Assembly (NCBI RefSeq): GCF_003570905.1
Contig: NZ_QXJM01000036.1
Coordinates: 34,379 to 98,378 of the forward strand
Reading direction: 5' to 3'
Length of the DNA stretch: 64,000 nucleotides
Source of the DNA: Cohnella faecalis
GTDB taxonomy: Bacteria; Bacillota; Bacilli; Paenibacillales; Paenibacillaceae
A program made the translations under genes and the position numbers. Each line of letters opens with the position of its first letter. The stretch's first letter is position 1. The notes below the pieces were generated by a model that saw only the letters and a program-made list of their open reading frames with translations, was not told where the DNA came from and searched no databases. Positions 28,576 through 37,048 of this stretch are shown here, piece by piece.

Positions 28576-28662
28576 TCAATGATTATTGCCGGAGGAATTG
28601 CCTTTTTTGTCGGATGATTTGGACTGCGTGTTTTTTCGCGCGTGCCCCTGCTGCTTGGACAT
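28576..28662 (-). CDS. Small hydrophilic peptide (28 residues)
   Basis: A short frame encodes a 28-residue Lys/Ser/Asn/Gln-rich peptide beginning MSKQQGHARK and ending GNNH. A good ribosome binding site (GAGGTGG) lies 8 bases before the ATG at 28662. Such composition is common in small spore proteins of endospore formers, but I do not recognise the family. The strength of the call rests on the ribosome binding site alone. Confidence 0.45.
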   Translation of the reverse strand: MSKQQGHARKNTQSKSSDKKGNSSGNNH

Positions 28663-28780
28663 CGGAGAATCCACCTCGTTTCTACCCGGAATGGAAGTAG
28701 TATGCTTTGCGACAGGCGAAATATGCTCAAATTTACCCTCCGCTTACATCCTTTTTGTATAATGAAGATAAAATAGTCCG

Positions 28781-30043
28781 ATGGAACGAAAGAGGGTGGC
28801 CGTCGTAAATTCGAACGCGATTATCCGGTTTGACAACGTTACTCAGCGGTACGACAGCGGCGTCGTTCTTCACGACGTCAGCTTCGAAATCGAGCACGGC
28901 AAGTTCTACACGCTGCTCGGCCCGTCCGGCTGCGGCAAAACGACGATTCTTCGTCTCATAGCCGGCTTTGCCGAGCCTTCCGAGGGCAGCATTTATTTTC
29001 ACGGCAAAAAAATCAACGATGTGCCGCCGAATAAGCGCCAAGTGAATACGGTGTTTCAAGACTACGCGCTGTTTCCCCATCTGAACGTGTTCGAGAACGT
29101 AGCGTTCGGTCTGCGCATTCGAAAGCTGAAAAACGATCAAGTCGAAGCAAAGGTGAAGGAAGCGCTTCGGTTTGTCGGCCTCGCCGATTACGAAAATCGC
29201 GAAATAAGCGAAATGTCGGGTGGACAGCGGCAGAGAGTCGCGATTGCGAGGGCCATTATTAACGAGCCGGAAATTTTGCTGCTCGACGAGCCTCTGTCCG
29301 CGCTCGACTTGAAGCTTCGCACGGAGATGCAGGTGGAGCTTCGCGAGCTTCAGCGCCGCCTGGGCATTACGTTCGTCTTCGTCACGCACGACCAGGAGGA
29401 AGCGCTCGCCATGTCGGACGAGATCATCGTCCTGAACAAAGGGAAGATCGAGCAGAGCGGAACGCCGACGGACATCTACGACGAGCCGATCAACCGGTTC
29501 GTGGCCGACTTCATCGGCGAATCCAATTTGCTTGCGGGCCGAATGATCCGGGACTATCTGGTGGAATTCGGCGGTCAAACGTTCGAGTGCGTGGACGGAG
29601 GCTTCAACGACAACGAAACCGTCGACATCGTCATTCGCCCGGAGGATCTCGAAATTACGGCTCCGGGAAGCGGCCAGCTTCGAATCCGCGTCGATTCCCA
29701 ACTGTTCCGCGGCGTCCATTACGAAATCGGAGGTACCGACAAGACGGGCAACAAGTGGCTCGTTCACTCGACCCGCAAAGTGTCCGTCGGCGAGGAAATC
29801 GGTCTCGCCTTCGAGCCGGAAGCGATCCATATTATGCGGCTGGGCGAAACGGAAGAGGAGTTCGACAAGCGGCTTGAGGCTTACTCGGATACGGAAGAGG
29901 AGGCGGAAATAGCAGACGAAGGGAAGGCGGTCAAAGGGGAGGCTGCCAAGGGGATCGGGCCGGAGACAGCATCGAAGAAGACTGCGGATACGATCGCAGA
30001 GAAAGCTCCGAACGGACACTCGGGAGGACACCATGCGCGCTAA
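28781..30043 (+). CDS. potA: Spermidine/putrescine ABC transporter ATP-binding protein
   Basis: A 420-residue ATPase. Walker [11 protein letters not shown]-loop [10 protein letters not shown], signature MSGGQRQRV, Walker [16 protein letters not shown]-loop FVTHDQ. The second half contains the TOBE-like regulatory domain ([11 protein letters not shown]). A charged 60-residue tail rich in Glu, Ala and Lys, ending GHSGGHHAR, extends beyond the usual PotA length (about 365). Start ATG 28781 is uncertain: a GTG at 28796 is also possible. A TATAAT box lies at 28758-28763. The next gene overlaps by 11 bases, so potABCD is one operon that imports polyamines. Confidence 0.9.
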   Translation: MERKRVAVVNSNAIIRFDNVTQRYDSGVVLHDVSFEIEHGKFYTLLGPSGCGKTTILRLIAGFAEPSEGSIYFHGKKINDVPPNKRQVNTVFQDYALFPHLNVFENVAFGLRIRKLKNDQVEAKVKEALRFVGLADYENREISEMSGGQRQRVAIARAIINEPEILLLDEPLSALDLKLRTEMQVELRELQRRLGITFVFVTHDQEEALAMSDEIIVLNKGKIEQSGTPTDIYDEPINRFVADFIGESNLLAGRMIRDYLVEFGGQTFECVDGGFNDNETVDIVIRPEDLEITAPGSGQLRIRVDSQLFRGVHYEIGGTDKTGNKWLVHSTRKVSVGEEIGLAFEPEAIHIMRLGETEEEFDKRLEAYSDTEEEAEIADEGKAVKGEAAKGIGPETASKKTADTIAEKAPNGHSGGHHAR

Positions 30044-30836
30044 GTCCCGCAACCTTTTTCTAATTCCGTATGGGGCGTGGATCGCGTTGTTCGTCATCGC
30101 TCCGATCGCGCTCGTCCTTTACTATTCGTTCCAGGATATCGAAGGCGGATGGTCGCTCGGCAATTACTCTCATTTTTTCACGCCGGTCTATTTGCGCATG
30201 GCGCTCAGCTCGTTCTGGTACGCGCTGCTCATTACCGCATTCTCGCTGCTGTTCGCTTATCCGACCGCATATCTCCTGACCAAGACGAAGCATAAGCGGC
30301 TTTGGCTTCTGCTTGTCATTTTGCCGAGCTGGATTAACCTGTTGCTCAAAACGTACGCGTTCATCGGCATATTCGGCACCTACGGCTTCGTGAACGCGAT
30401 CTTCGATTCGATCGGCATCGGACGGCAGCAAATTTTGTTTACCGATTTCAGCTTTTTGTTCGTGTCGGTTTATATTTTCATCCCGTTCATGATCCTGCCG
30501 ATTTTCAACTCGTTGGAGGAGCTTAATCCGTCGCTTGTACATGCGGCGCGCGATCTCGGCGCTTCCCCGTGGACGACGTTTCGGCGAATCGTCTTCCCGC
30601 TCACGATAGACGGGGTGAAATCGGGCTGCCAGGCCGTCTTCATCCCGGCGCTCTCGCTCTTCATGATCACTCGCCTAATCGCGGGCAATCGCGTCATTAC
30701 GCTCGGGACGGCGATTGAGCAGCATTTTCTCGTTACGCAGGACTGGGGAATGGGAGCTACTATTTCGGTATTCCTCGTCATCGTCATGGTCGCCATGATG
30801 ATCGTGACGGGACAGCGGAAGAAGGTGAGCCGGTGA
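30033..30836 (+). CDS. potB: Spermidine/putrescine ABC transporter permease
   Basis: A 267-residue membrane protein with about six helices and the cytoplasmic EAA-loop ([23 protein letters not shown]) that contacts PotA. The start overlaps potA and follows GGGAGGA; the stop overlaps potC by 4 bases. It pairs with PotC to form the membrane channel. Confidence 0.92.
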   Translation: MRAKSRNLFLIPYGAWIALFVIAPIALVLYYSFQDIEGGWSLGNYSHFFTPVYLRMALSSFWYALLITAFSLLFAYPTAYLLTKTKHKRLWLLLVILPSWINLLLKTYAFIGIFGTYGFVNAIFDSIGIGRQQILFTDFSFLFVSVYIFIPFMILPIFNSLEELNPSLVHAARDLGASPWTTFRRIVFPLTIDGVKSGCQAVFIPALSLFMITRLIAGNRVITLGTAIEQHFLVTQDWGMGATISVFLVIVMVAMMIVTGQRKKVSR

Positions 30837-31642
30837 AAAGAAATCGTTGGAGCGCCAAGCTGTATCTTGTCGCTGTCTTCGCCATTCTGTATGCGCCGAT
30901 TGTCTATCTCGTCTCCTACTCGTTCAATAGCGGCGGCACGATGCGCGGCTTTGACGGCTTCACTCTCGACTGGTACAAGGAAGTGTTCGCGGACACCCGG
31001 CTGCTTATTATCGTGCTGAACACTCTCGTCGTCGCGTTGCTGTCCGCGGTCATCTCGACGATTCTCGGCGTGATCGGAGCGTTGGCCGTCCACCGTGTGC
31101 GGCGCAGCCGCAACCGCAACGCGCTGCTGGCGCTCAACAATGTGCTCATCGTCAGCTCGGACGTTGTCATCGGCGCTTCGTTCCTGATTTTGTTCACTTT
31201 AGCCGGCGTCAAGCTCGGCTTCGGCTCGGTGCTGCTGTCGCACATCGCATTCAGCGTGCCGATCGTCGTCATTATGGTGCTGCCTAAGCTGCAGGAGATG
31301 AATCCGACGCTGCTCGACGCGGCTCGCGATCTGGGCGCGGGCGGCTGGGATGTGCTCGCGAAGGTCGTCCTTCCGTTCATCAAGCCAGGCATATTCGCCG
31401 GGTTTTTCATGGCGTTAACGTACTCGCTCGACGATTTCGCGGTTACTTTCTTCGTGACGGGCAACGGCTTCTCGACGCTGTCCGTGGAAATTTACTCTCG
31501 CGCAAGACAAGGGGTATCCTTGTCCATCAACGCTTTGTCGACGCTGTTGTTTCTCCTCACGCTCTTGCTCGTCGTCGGCTATTATTGGATCAATCGTCGC
31601 AACGGCAAGGCTGCGGCGGGGCCATTGGAGGGACGGCCATGA
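30833..31642 (+). CDS. potC: Spermidine/putrescine ABC transporter permease
   Basis: A 269-residue permease starting at GTG, with about six helices and an EAA-loop (LLDAARDLGAGGWDVLAKVVLPF). It has the YSFNSGG segment near the N-terminus typical of PotC. It is coupled to potB by GTGA overlap and to potD by ATGA overlap. Confidence 0.92.
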   Translation: MKRNRWSAKLYLVAVFAILYAPIVYLVSYSFNSGGTMRGFDGFTLDWYKEVFADTRLLIIVLNTLVVALLSAVISTILGVIGALAVHRVRRSRNRNALLALNNVLIVSSDVVIGASFLILFTLAGVKLGFGSVLLSHIAFSVPIVVIMVLPKLQEMNPTLLDAARDLGAGGWDVLAKVVLPFIKPGIFAGFFMALTYSLDDFAVTFFVTGNGFSTLSVEIYSRARQGVSLSINALSTLLFLLTLLLVVGYYWINRRNGKAAAGPLEGRP

Positions 31643-32710
31643 AGTCGCTCGTCAGAATGTTCGTCCTCGTTCTAGTCGCAGCTTTTGCCTTAATGTATTT
31701 AACCTCGTACTTGAATTCGTCGGAAGGGTACTCGGGAGGCCGTACGCTGACCGTCTACAACTGGGGCGATTACATCGATCCGGATTTAATCGCGGAATTC
31801 GAAGAGGAGAGCGGCATCAAGGTCATCTACCAGACGTTCGATTCCAACGAAGCGATGATGACGAAGATCGAGCAGGGCGGCACGACGTTCGACGTGGCCG
31901 TCCCTTCGGAATACGCAATCAGCAAAATGAAAGCGGAAGAGCTGCTTCTCCCAATCGACCATGCGAAGCTGGCGAATTTGTCGCATATCGACCCGCAGTT
32001 CATGAACCTGTCGTTCGATCCGGGCAATGAATATTCGGTTCCTTACTTCTGGGGAACGGTCGGAATCGTCTACAATCCGGCGCTTGTGGACGGTCTCGAA
32101 TTCCACAGCTGGAACGATCTGTGGGACCCTCGTCTGCACAACCAAATTCTGCTCGTCGACGGAGCCCGCGAAGTAATGGGAATGGGGCTGAACAGTCTCG
32201 GCTATTCGTTGAACGATACGAACGAGGAGCACCTGCAGGCAGCGAAAAAGAAGCTCACCGAGCTAACGCCTAACGTCAAAGCGATCGTTGGGACGAAATC
32301 AAGATGCTGCTCGCGAACGAGGAGGCGGCGGTCGGTCTCGTCTGGTCGGGGACGCCTCGGAAATTATGGACGAAAACGAGGAACTGGATTACGTCGTTCC
32401 GGACGAAGGCTCCAACCTTTGGTTCGACAATATGGTCATTCCGAAGACGGCCCGCAACGTGGACGGTGCCCATCGGTTCATCAATTTTATGCTCGATCCC
32501 GAGCATGCGGCGAGAAACACGGAATACGTCGGCTACTCCACTCCGAACAAGGACGCGCTCGCACTGCTCCCCGAGGATATTTCCGGAGACGAGCGTTTCT
32601 ACCCTTCGTCCGAGCTGACCCGCAAGCTGGAAGTGTACGACAATCTGGGGAAAAAGATGCTGGCCCACTACAACGAGCTGTTCCTGGAATTCAAGATGCA
32701 TCGCAAATAA
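31639..32710 (+). CDS. potD: Spermidine/putrescine-binding lipoprotein or anchored protein, with two frame breaks
   Basis: About 357 residues. An N-terminal hydrophobic segment serves as signal or anchor; no lipobox Cys is seen. The ligand-binding fold starts at TLTVYNWGDYIDPDLIAEFEEESGIKV, typical of PotD, with GTVGIVYNP and later SNLWFDNMVIPKTARN. Two single-base losses in G runs break the frame, at 32290-32292 (GGG) and 32348-32351 (GGGG). Restoring one G at each gives a continuous, correct PotD (DEIKMLLANEEAAVG, then SGDASEIMDEN). These are probably sequencing errors because both ends are conserved. Confidence 0.9.
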
Positions 32711-32741
32711 CCAAAAGGATCCAGCGTCATATACAAACGGA

Positions 32742-32786
32742 AAGCCTCCAAAACCGCTGTCGAAGCGGGGTGGAGGCTTCTTTTTT
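32742..32786 (+). terminator. Terminator of the pot operon
   Basis: AAGCCTCCA (32742-32750) pairs with TGGAGGCTT (32771-32779), followed by CTTTTTT. Confidence 0.85.
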
Positions 32787-32831
32787 CAGCGCGGCTCGAA
32801 TTTTCTCGAATCGCTTCGCTTAACCGCACAC

Positions 32832-33803
32832 CTAGATGCCGAAATCCATGTCCGGGTAAACGTAGGGGTCTGCCGCCGCTTCGATTTTTTGAATTTTGGC
32901 GACTTCCAGCTTCATGACCGTGACGCCTTTATACTCGGTTTTGCCCAATACGCCCGTTATCTTAATCCACTCATCCTTGCCGTAATCGGAAGCGCGAGGA
33001 TAATCGGCGATGACTCCGTACGGAAGAGCGTCGGCCGTGCAGCATTGAACGGCGAACCGACCGAGAATGAATTGGCTGGCCTTCATGCCTTCTTCCCGGT
33101 AGACGAAGCCGCCGATCGACACTTGCTTGCCGACGAATTGGTCGAGATAGAGATCGAGCGTAGTCAGCGTCTCGATGTAATCCTTCTCCTTGACCTCGAT
33201 GACAGGCTCGTCATAGAGCTTCTCGGCGAACTTGGCATACATCTCGGTGAAAGGATCGGACGGGAACCGGGGCTGGTCGCCATTCGCGGCGGGCGAAGCC
33301 TTATCCGCGGAAGAAGGAGCCGCCGTCTCCGGCGAAGGCTGCGCTTCGTTCGCTGCGGTCGGAGCGGCCTCCGGGGGGTGGGCCGCCGTATCCTGCTTTT
33401 TGATCGCGGAGGACGTGGACAAATTCATTCCTTTGTTGGCAGCCATCGCGCTTCCGATCGTCGTGTCGGAAGTCGCGAACAAGACGACGAGGGGGACGAC
33501 GAACAAGCCGTAAACGAGCGTGTTTTTCAGCGGCGAGGCGGAAGCAGCATGGTCGTGGCCGCAATCGCAAGCAGGCTCCGCCTGTTTCGTGAACGCTCTG
33601 ACCGCGTGATAGAGCTGAACGGCGGCAACCGCATAGAGAGCCAGCGCCGCTATTTTCACATAAATAATCATGCGAGGGGCCATATAGAGTGTCAGCCGGT
33701 CGCCGTTGTTCAGATGAATAATGTAGAAGGCGATACCGCCCAATATGAGCGCCCGGATCAGGTGATGCGCCGCTAATGCGCGCTCGGAGCTTTGATTTTT
33801 CAT
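32832..33803 (-). CDS. DUF1980/TIGR03943-family membrane protein (YcgQ-like)
   Basis: A 323-residue protein with two N-terminal membrane helices (about 14-35 and 43-62), a CDCGHDH metal-binding-like motif (about 78-84), another helix (about 92-110), an Ala/Pro-rich linker, and a soluble C-terminal domain with QFVGKQVSIGGFV and FAVQCCTADALPYG. This matches the DUF1980 family, normally encoded with the permease upstream, as in Bacillus ycgR-ycgQ. The ATG at 33803 follows GGGAGGA. The partner gene ends 15 bases upstream. The function is unknown; Cys and His suggest metal handling. Confidence 0.8.
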   Translation of the reverse strand: MKNQSSERALAAHHLIRALILGGIAFYIIHLNNGDRLTLYMAPRMIIYVKIAALALYAVAAVQLYHAVRAFTKQAEPACDCGHDHAASASPLKNTLVYGLFVVPLVVLFATSDTTIGSAMAANKGMNLSTSSAIKKQDTAAHPPEAAPTAANEAQPSPETAAPSSADKASPAANGDQPRFPSDPFTEMYAKFAEKLYDEPVIEVKEKDYIETLTTLDLYLDQFVGKQVSIGGFVYREEGMKASQFILGRFAVQCCTADALPYGVIADYPRASDYGKDEWIKITGVLGKTEYKGVTVMKLEVAKIQKIEAAADPYVYPDMDFGI

Positions 33804-33818
33804 GGAGTCCTCCCGCAA

Positions 33819-34862
33819 TCAAGAATGAAAGAGCGTACGCGACAAAACGATGGAGGCGACGGGCACCGCAACGACGATCAGCAGCGACAGCTTCAGGACG
33901 AAGCGCGTTCGGAATGCCGCGAGCATCATCAGCGTGTTTTTGAAATCGAGCATGGGGCCGAAGACGAGGAACGTCAGCAGCGCGCTTTTTGGGAACATGC
34001 CATTGAAGGACGAAGCGATAAAAGCGTCGGAGGTGGAGCACAAGGAGATGAGGTAAGCGAAGCCCATCATGAGCAGATGAGGGCCCAGAGCCCCGCCGCC
34101 GAGATCGACGAGATCCGCGCGGCTGACGAACGTCTGGATGACGGCGGTCAGGAAAGCGCCGATCAGCAGAAATTTGCCCATCTCGAAAAATTCGTCCGAG
34201 GCGTGGGTGAACACGTCCAGCAGACGGCTGCCCTTGCGGCCATGGTCGTGATTGTGATTATGTACGTGCGCGTGCTCGTCCCTGTGATCGTGATGGTGGT
34301 GGGCATCGACGCGCAACGGGTTTTTCTTGACCGACTTGTACAGGATGAGTCCAAGGGACAAGGCGACGGCGAATCCGACAGCCACCCGTTCCCATGCCAT
34401 GTCCGGCTGCCCGCGAAAAGCGGTGTAAGTCGCGAAGAACGTGACGGGGTTAATAATCGGCGCCGCCAGGATGTAGGCTATTCCTACATAGACGGGCATT
34501 CCTTTGCGAATCAGTCTTCGGACGATCGGAATCATGCCGCATTCGCACACCGGAAGAAGAATGCCGAACAGGCAGGCGACGACGATGGCAAGAACCGGAT
34601 TTTTGGGCATTACCCGGCGCAGAGCGTCCTCCGAAACGAATAGATTTAACGCGGAAGACACCAGCACGCCGAGCAGAATGAAAGGCAGCGCCTCCAGAAA
34701 GATGCTGACGAAGACGGTTTTCAAGCTTTGCCATTGGTCGGCCGATATGGAAGGCAGCGGCGTCAAGGAGCCGATCTTCTGTCCGGTAAAGATGAGATAC
34801 AGCATGAAGAGGCAGCCGATCGTCAAGAGATGGATGCTCCATCGAAACATCGAGCTTGGCAA
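33819..34862 (-). CDS. DUF318/YraQ-family permease with His-rich loop (YcgR-like)
   Basis: A 347-residue permease with about eight membrane helices. The motif LLPVCECGMIPIVRRL is the family hallmark (two Cys in a helix). A cytoplasmic or external loop between helices is strikingly His-rich: DAHHHHDHRDEHAHVHNHNH (about residues 173-192). Family members are proposed metal or metalloid permeases; the loop could bind Zn, Ni or Co. I chose TTG 34862 because GGAGGT lies 6 bases upstream, though the frame is open further. It is divergent from corA, and the promoter region has a short dyad, TACTATTAGTA, near 34887. Confidence 0.82.
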   Translation of the reverse strand: MPSSMFRWSIHLLTIGCLFMLYLIFTGQKIGSLTPLPSISADQWQSLKTVFVSIFLEALPFILLGVLVSSALNLFVSEDALRRVMPKNPVLAIVVACLFGILLPVCECGMIPIVRRLIRKGMPVYVGIAYILAAPIINPVTFFATYTAFRGQPDMAWERVAVGFAVALSLGLILYKSVKKNPLRVDAHHHHDHRDEHAHVHNHNHDHGRKGSRLLDVFTHASDEFFEMGKFLLIGAFLTAVIQTFVSRADLVDLGGGALGPHLLMMGFAYLISLCSTSDAFIASSFNGMFPKSALLTFLVFGPMLDFKNTLMMLAAFRTRFVLKLSLLIVVAVPVASIVLSRTLFHS

Positions 34863-35003
34863 GGTCGAACCTCCAATCGGAAATATTACTATTAGTATAG
34901 CGTATGCTTGTCTGGGGCGACATAGAAGACTTTTTCGTTCCGCAGCCGAACGGTTGTCATCTTCGTCCTCATCTGCGCATAATGACGGTAGGGGTGATAG
35001 GCT

Positions 35004-35957
35004 TTGCTTCATATATTAGCCATGACGGAAGATTTGCAGGTATTGGAAAATATCGAGATCGAACGATTGACGGACAAAGACGTCAAATGGTTCTGGGTCG
35101 ACTTCGACAAACCGACGGAGGAAGAGACCAAGCTTCTGGACAGCTACTTCCATTTTCATCCGCTCGCTATTGAGGATTCCTTGCATTTGCTTCAGCGGCC
35201 TAAGGTGGATCATTACGGAGACACTCACTTTTTCGTGCTGCACGGCATCGAGCCGGGCGATTCCGCGAAGGTGGGAGAGATCAACTTCTTCCTCGGGCCG
35301 AGAGGGATCGTGACGATTCATTTGGAGCCGTCTGCTGAAATCGAAGACGCGTGGCGCCAAATGGCAAGCCCCGACTTTTACTCGAAGTACGACCACAACT
35401 ATGTGGCTTATTTGATATTGGACAAGCTCGTGGACAATTATTTTCCGATGCTTTACCGGATCGAAGACCAGCTGAACGAGCTGGACGACGCAGGCAGCGA
35501 AGCGAGAGTAAGGCTGGAGATCGATCAGGTGTACGATATCCGGTCGGCTCTGCTGCGGCTGCGCAAGACGGTTATTCCCATGAGAGATTTGCTCTATCGA
35601 ATCATCAATTCGGACAAAATAACGGGAGTGAAGGAGCACCACGCTTACTTCACCGATGTGTACGATCACCTGCTGAAGCTGGCGGAGATGATCGAGTCGA
35701 ACCGCGAGATGACCGCCGATTTGCGCGACAGCTACAACTCTCGCCAAAACAACCGGATGAACGCGATCATGAAGAGGCTGACGGTCATTACGACGATTTT
35801 CATGCCGCTGACGTTAATCGCCGGAATTTACGGAATGAACTTTCGGTTTATGCCGGAGCTGGAATGGCATTGGGGCTATTTTGCCGTGCTTGGAGCTATG
35901 GGTGCGCTCGCATGGGGAATGTATGCCTGGTTTCGGAAAAAGGGTTGGTTCGATTAA
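35004..35957 (+). CDS. corA: CorA-family divalent metal (Mg2+/Co2+) transporter
   Basis: A 317-residue protein with a large N-terminal cytoplasmic domain (residues 1-255), including the conserved HPLAIEDSLHLLQRPK segment, and two C-terminal helices. The selectivity motif YGMNF follows helix 1, and a basic tail (FRKKGWFD) ends the protein. Start is TTG 35004 with GGGGTGAT upstream; an ATG at 35022 is possible. It forms homopentameric Mg2+ channels. It faces the His-rich permease operon, so both may respond to metal status. Confidence 0.9.
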   Translation: MLHILAMTEDLQVLENIEIERLTDKDVKWFWVDFDKPTEEETKLLDSYFHFHPLAIEDSLHLLQRPKVDHYGDTHFFVLHGIEPGDSAKVGEINFFLGPRGIVTIHLEPSAEIEDAWRQMASPDFYSKYDHNYVAYLILDKLVDNYFPMLYRIEDQLNELDDAGSEARVRLEIDQVYDIRSALLRLRKTVIPMRDLLYRIINSDKITGVKEHHAYFTDVYDHLLKLAEMIESNREMTADLRDSYNSRQNNRMNAIMKRLTVITTIFMPLTLIAGIYGMNFRFMPELEWHWGYFAVLGAMGALAWGMYAWFRKKGWFD

Positions 35958-35972
35958 ATTGACAAAATCCGA

Positions 35973-36001
35973 TTGACTTAGTTGGTATTATGCAGTAAGA
36001 T
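35973..36001 (+). promoter_or_regulatory. Candidate SigA promoter of the sulfonate operon
   Basis: TTGACT (35973-35978) and TAAGAT (35996-36001) with 17-bp spacing. It precedes a leader of about 110 bases that contains a terminator. Confidence 0.5.
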
Positions 36002-36030
36002 CGGTTCAGAATGAATCGACTGGACCGCCG

Positions 36031-36079
36031 GAGATTCAATCCCTCGCTTTCATGCGCTTAGGGGTTGAGTCTCTTTTTT
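36031..36079 (+). terminator. Leader terminator/attenuator before the sulfonate genes
   Basis: A 14-bp stem (GAGATTCAATCCCT/AGGGGTTGAGTCTC, two G-U pairs) with an inner CGC/GCG hairpin, followed by TTTTTT. It lies between the promoter and the ribosome binding site (AAAGGAGG, about 36108-36115), which suggests regulated read-through. It could alternatively terminate corA. I do not recognise an aptamer. Confidence 0.7.
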
Positions 36080-36120
36080 ATTTCGATAGGCGGCGGATTC
36101 GCAAAAAAAGGAGGATTACG

Positions 36121-36212
36121 ATGGGGCTGTTTTGGTTCATCCCGACATACGGCGACGAACGGCACATCGGAACGATTCGCGGCAGGCGAAGCCGACGCGA
36201 ACGCGAGCTTGA
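36121..36212 (+). pseudogene. ssuD: Remnant of FMNH2-dependent alkanesulfonate monooxygenase
   Basis: A strong ribosome binding site (AAAAAAAGGAGG) precedes an ATG encoding MGLFWFIPTYGDERHIGT, the well-conserved N-terminus of SsuD-type LLM flavin monooxygenases. After about 20 codons the similarity stops. A different frame then gives a plausible last segment (RQAKPTRTRA, stop at 36210-36212). About 1 kb of the gene is therefore missing. As with galU, it is either a true deletion or an assembly collapse. Without it the cell could take up sulfonates through the next genes but not oxidise them by this enzyme. Confidence 0.7.
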
Positions 36213-36247
36213 TCGTGTCATCCGCAGCGAAGGGGCGGGCGGACGAG

Positions 36248-37015
36248 ATGGTCGTTAAGAACGGATGGTTGTCTCTCGCAGCCGTACTGATCGCTTTTGC
36301 GGCCTGGTGGGCGGTGACCGCCGCTGGCTGGATCAATCCGCTTTTCGTCCCGTCGCCTCAGGCCGTATGGAAGGCATTCGTCGAAATATGCCGCGACGGC
36401 TACAAAGGCAGCCCGCTGATGACGCATATCGGAGCAAGTCTTCTTCGGCTCGGTATTGCGTTCGCTATCGCGCTGGCGACGGCTATCCCGCTAGGACTCA
36501 TCAGCGGCCACTTCGCCAAGGCGAGGGCGATCGTCGATCCGTTCATCGAATTTTACCGGCCGCTGCCCCCGTTGGCGTACTATACGCTGCTTGTGCTGTG
36601 GCTAGGGATCGGCAATTCGTCGAAAATCGCGCTGCTCGCGCTGGCGGCATTCGCGCCACTGTATATCGCCGTCGTAGCGGGCGTCGTTCGGGTGCCGCAG
36701 GATCGGATCAACGGGGCTCGTTCGCTCGGCGCGAAGCGGCTGGACATTTTCACGCATATTATTTTCCCCTCGTGTCTTCCCGATATTTTTACGGGGATTC
36801 GCACCTCGCTCGGAGTTACTTACACGACGCTGGTAGCGGCCGAGATGGTTGCGGCGGTGTCCGGGATGGGGTGGATGGTGCTGGACGCGAGCAAGTTTCT
36901 TCGCAGCGATGTCATCTTCGTCGGCATCATACTGATGGGTTTAATCGCCGTTCTGATCGACGGATCGATCCGATTGCTGGAGAGAAGCCGCGTTCCATGG
37001 AACGGCAAGGAATAA
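36248..37015 (+). CDS. tauC: Aliphatic sulfonate/taurine ABC transporter permease
   Basis: A 255-residue permease of the NitT/TauT class with about six helices. FYRPLPPLAYYTLLVLWLGIGNSSKI and the EAA-type loop INGARSLGAKRLDIFTHIIFP are typical of TauC/SsuC. The ATG at 36248 has a weak G-rich site. The frame is open upstream, but that part overlaps the ssuD remnant. It works with the binding protein and ATPase that follow. Confidence 0.85.
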   Translation: MVVKNGWLSLAAVLIAFAAWWAVTAAGWINPLFVPSPQAVWKAFVEICRDGYKGSPLMTHIGASLLRLGIAFAIALATAIPLGLISGHFAKARAIVDPFIEFYRPLPPLAYYTLLVLWLGIGNSSKIALLALAAFAPLYIAVVAGVVRVPQDRINGARSLGAKRLDIFTHIIFPSCLPDIFTGIRTSLGVTYTTLVAAEMVAAVSGMGWMVLDASKFLRSDVIFVGIILMGLIAVLIDGSIRLLERSRVPWNGKE

Positions 37016-37048
37016 TATTCACTCATTCAGAGGAGAGGTTGGTTGGTC

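Noticed and set aside
31585..32823. potD as a genuine pseudogene
   Set aside because: Two one-base restorations in G runs recover a fully conserved protein in an intact operon; sequencing error is more likely.
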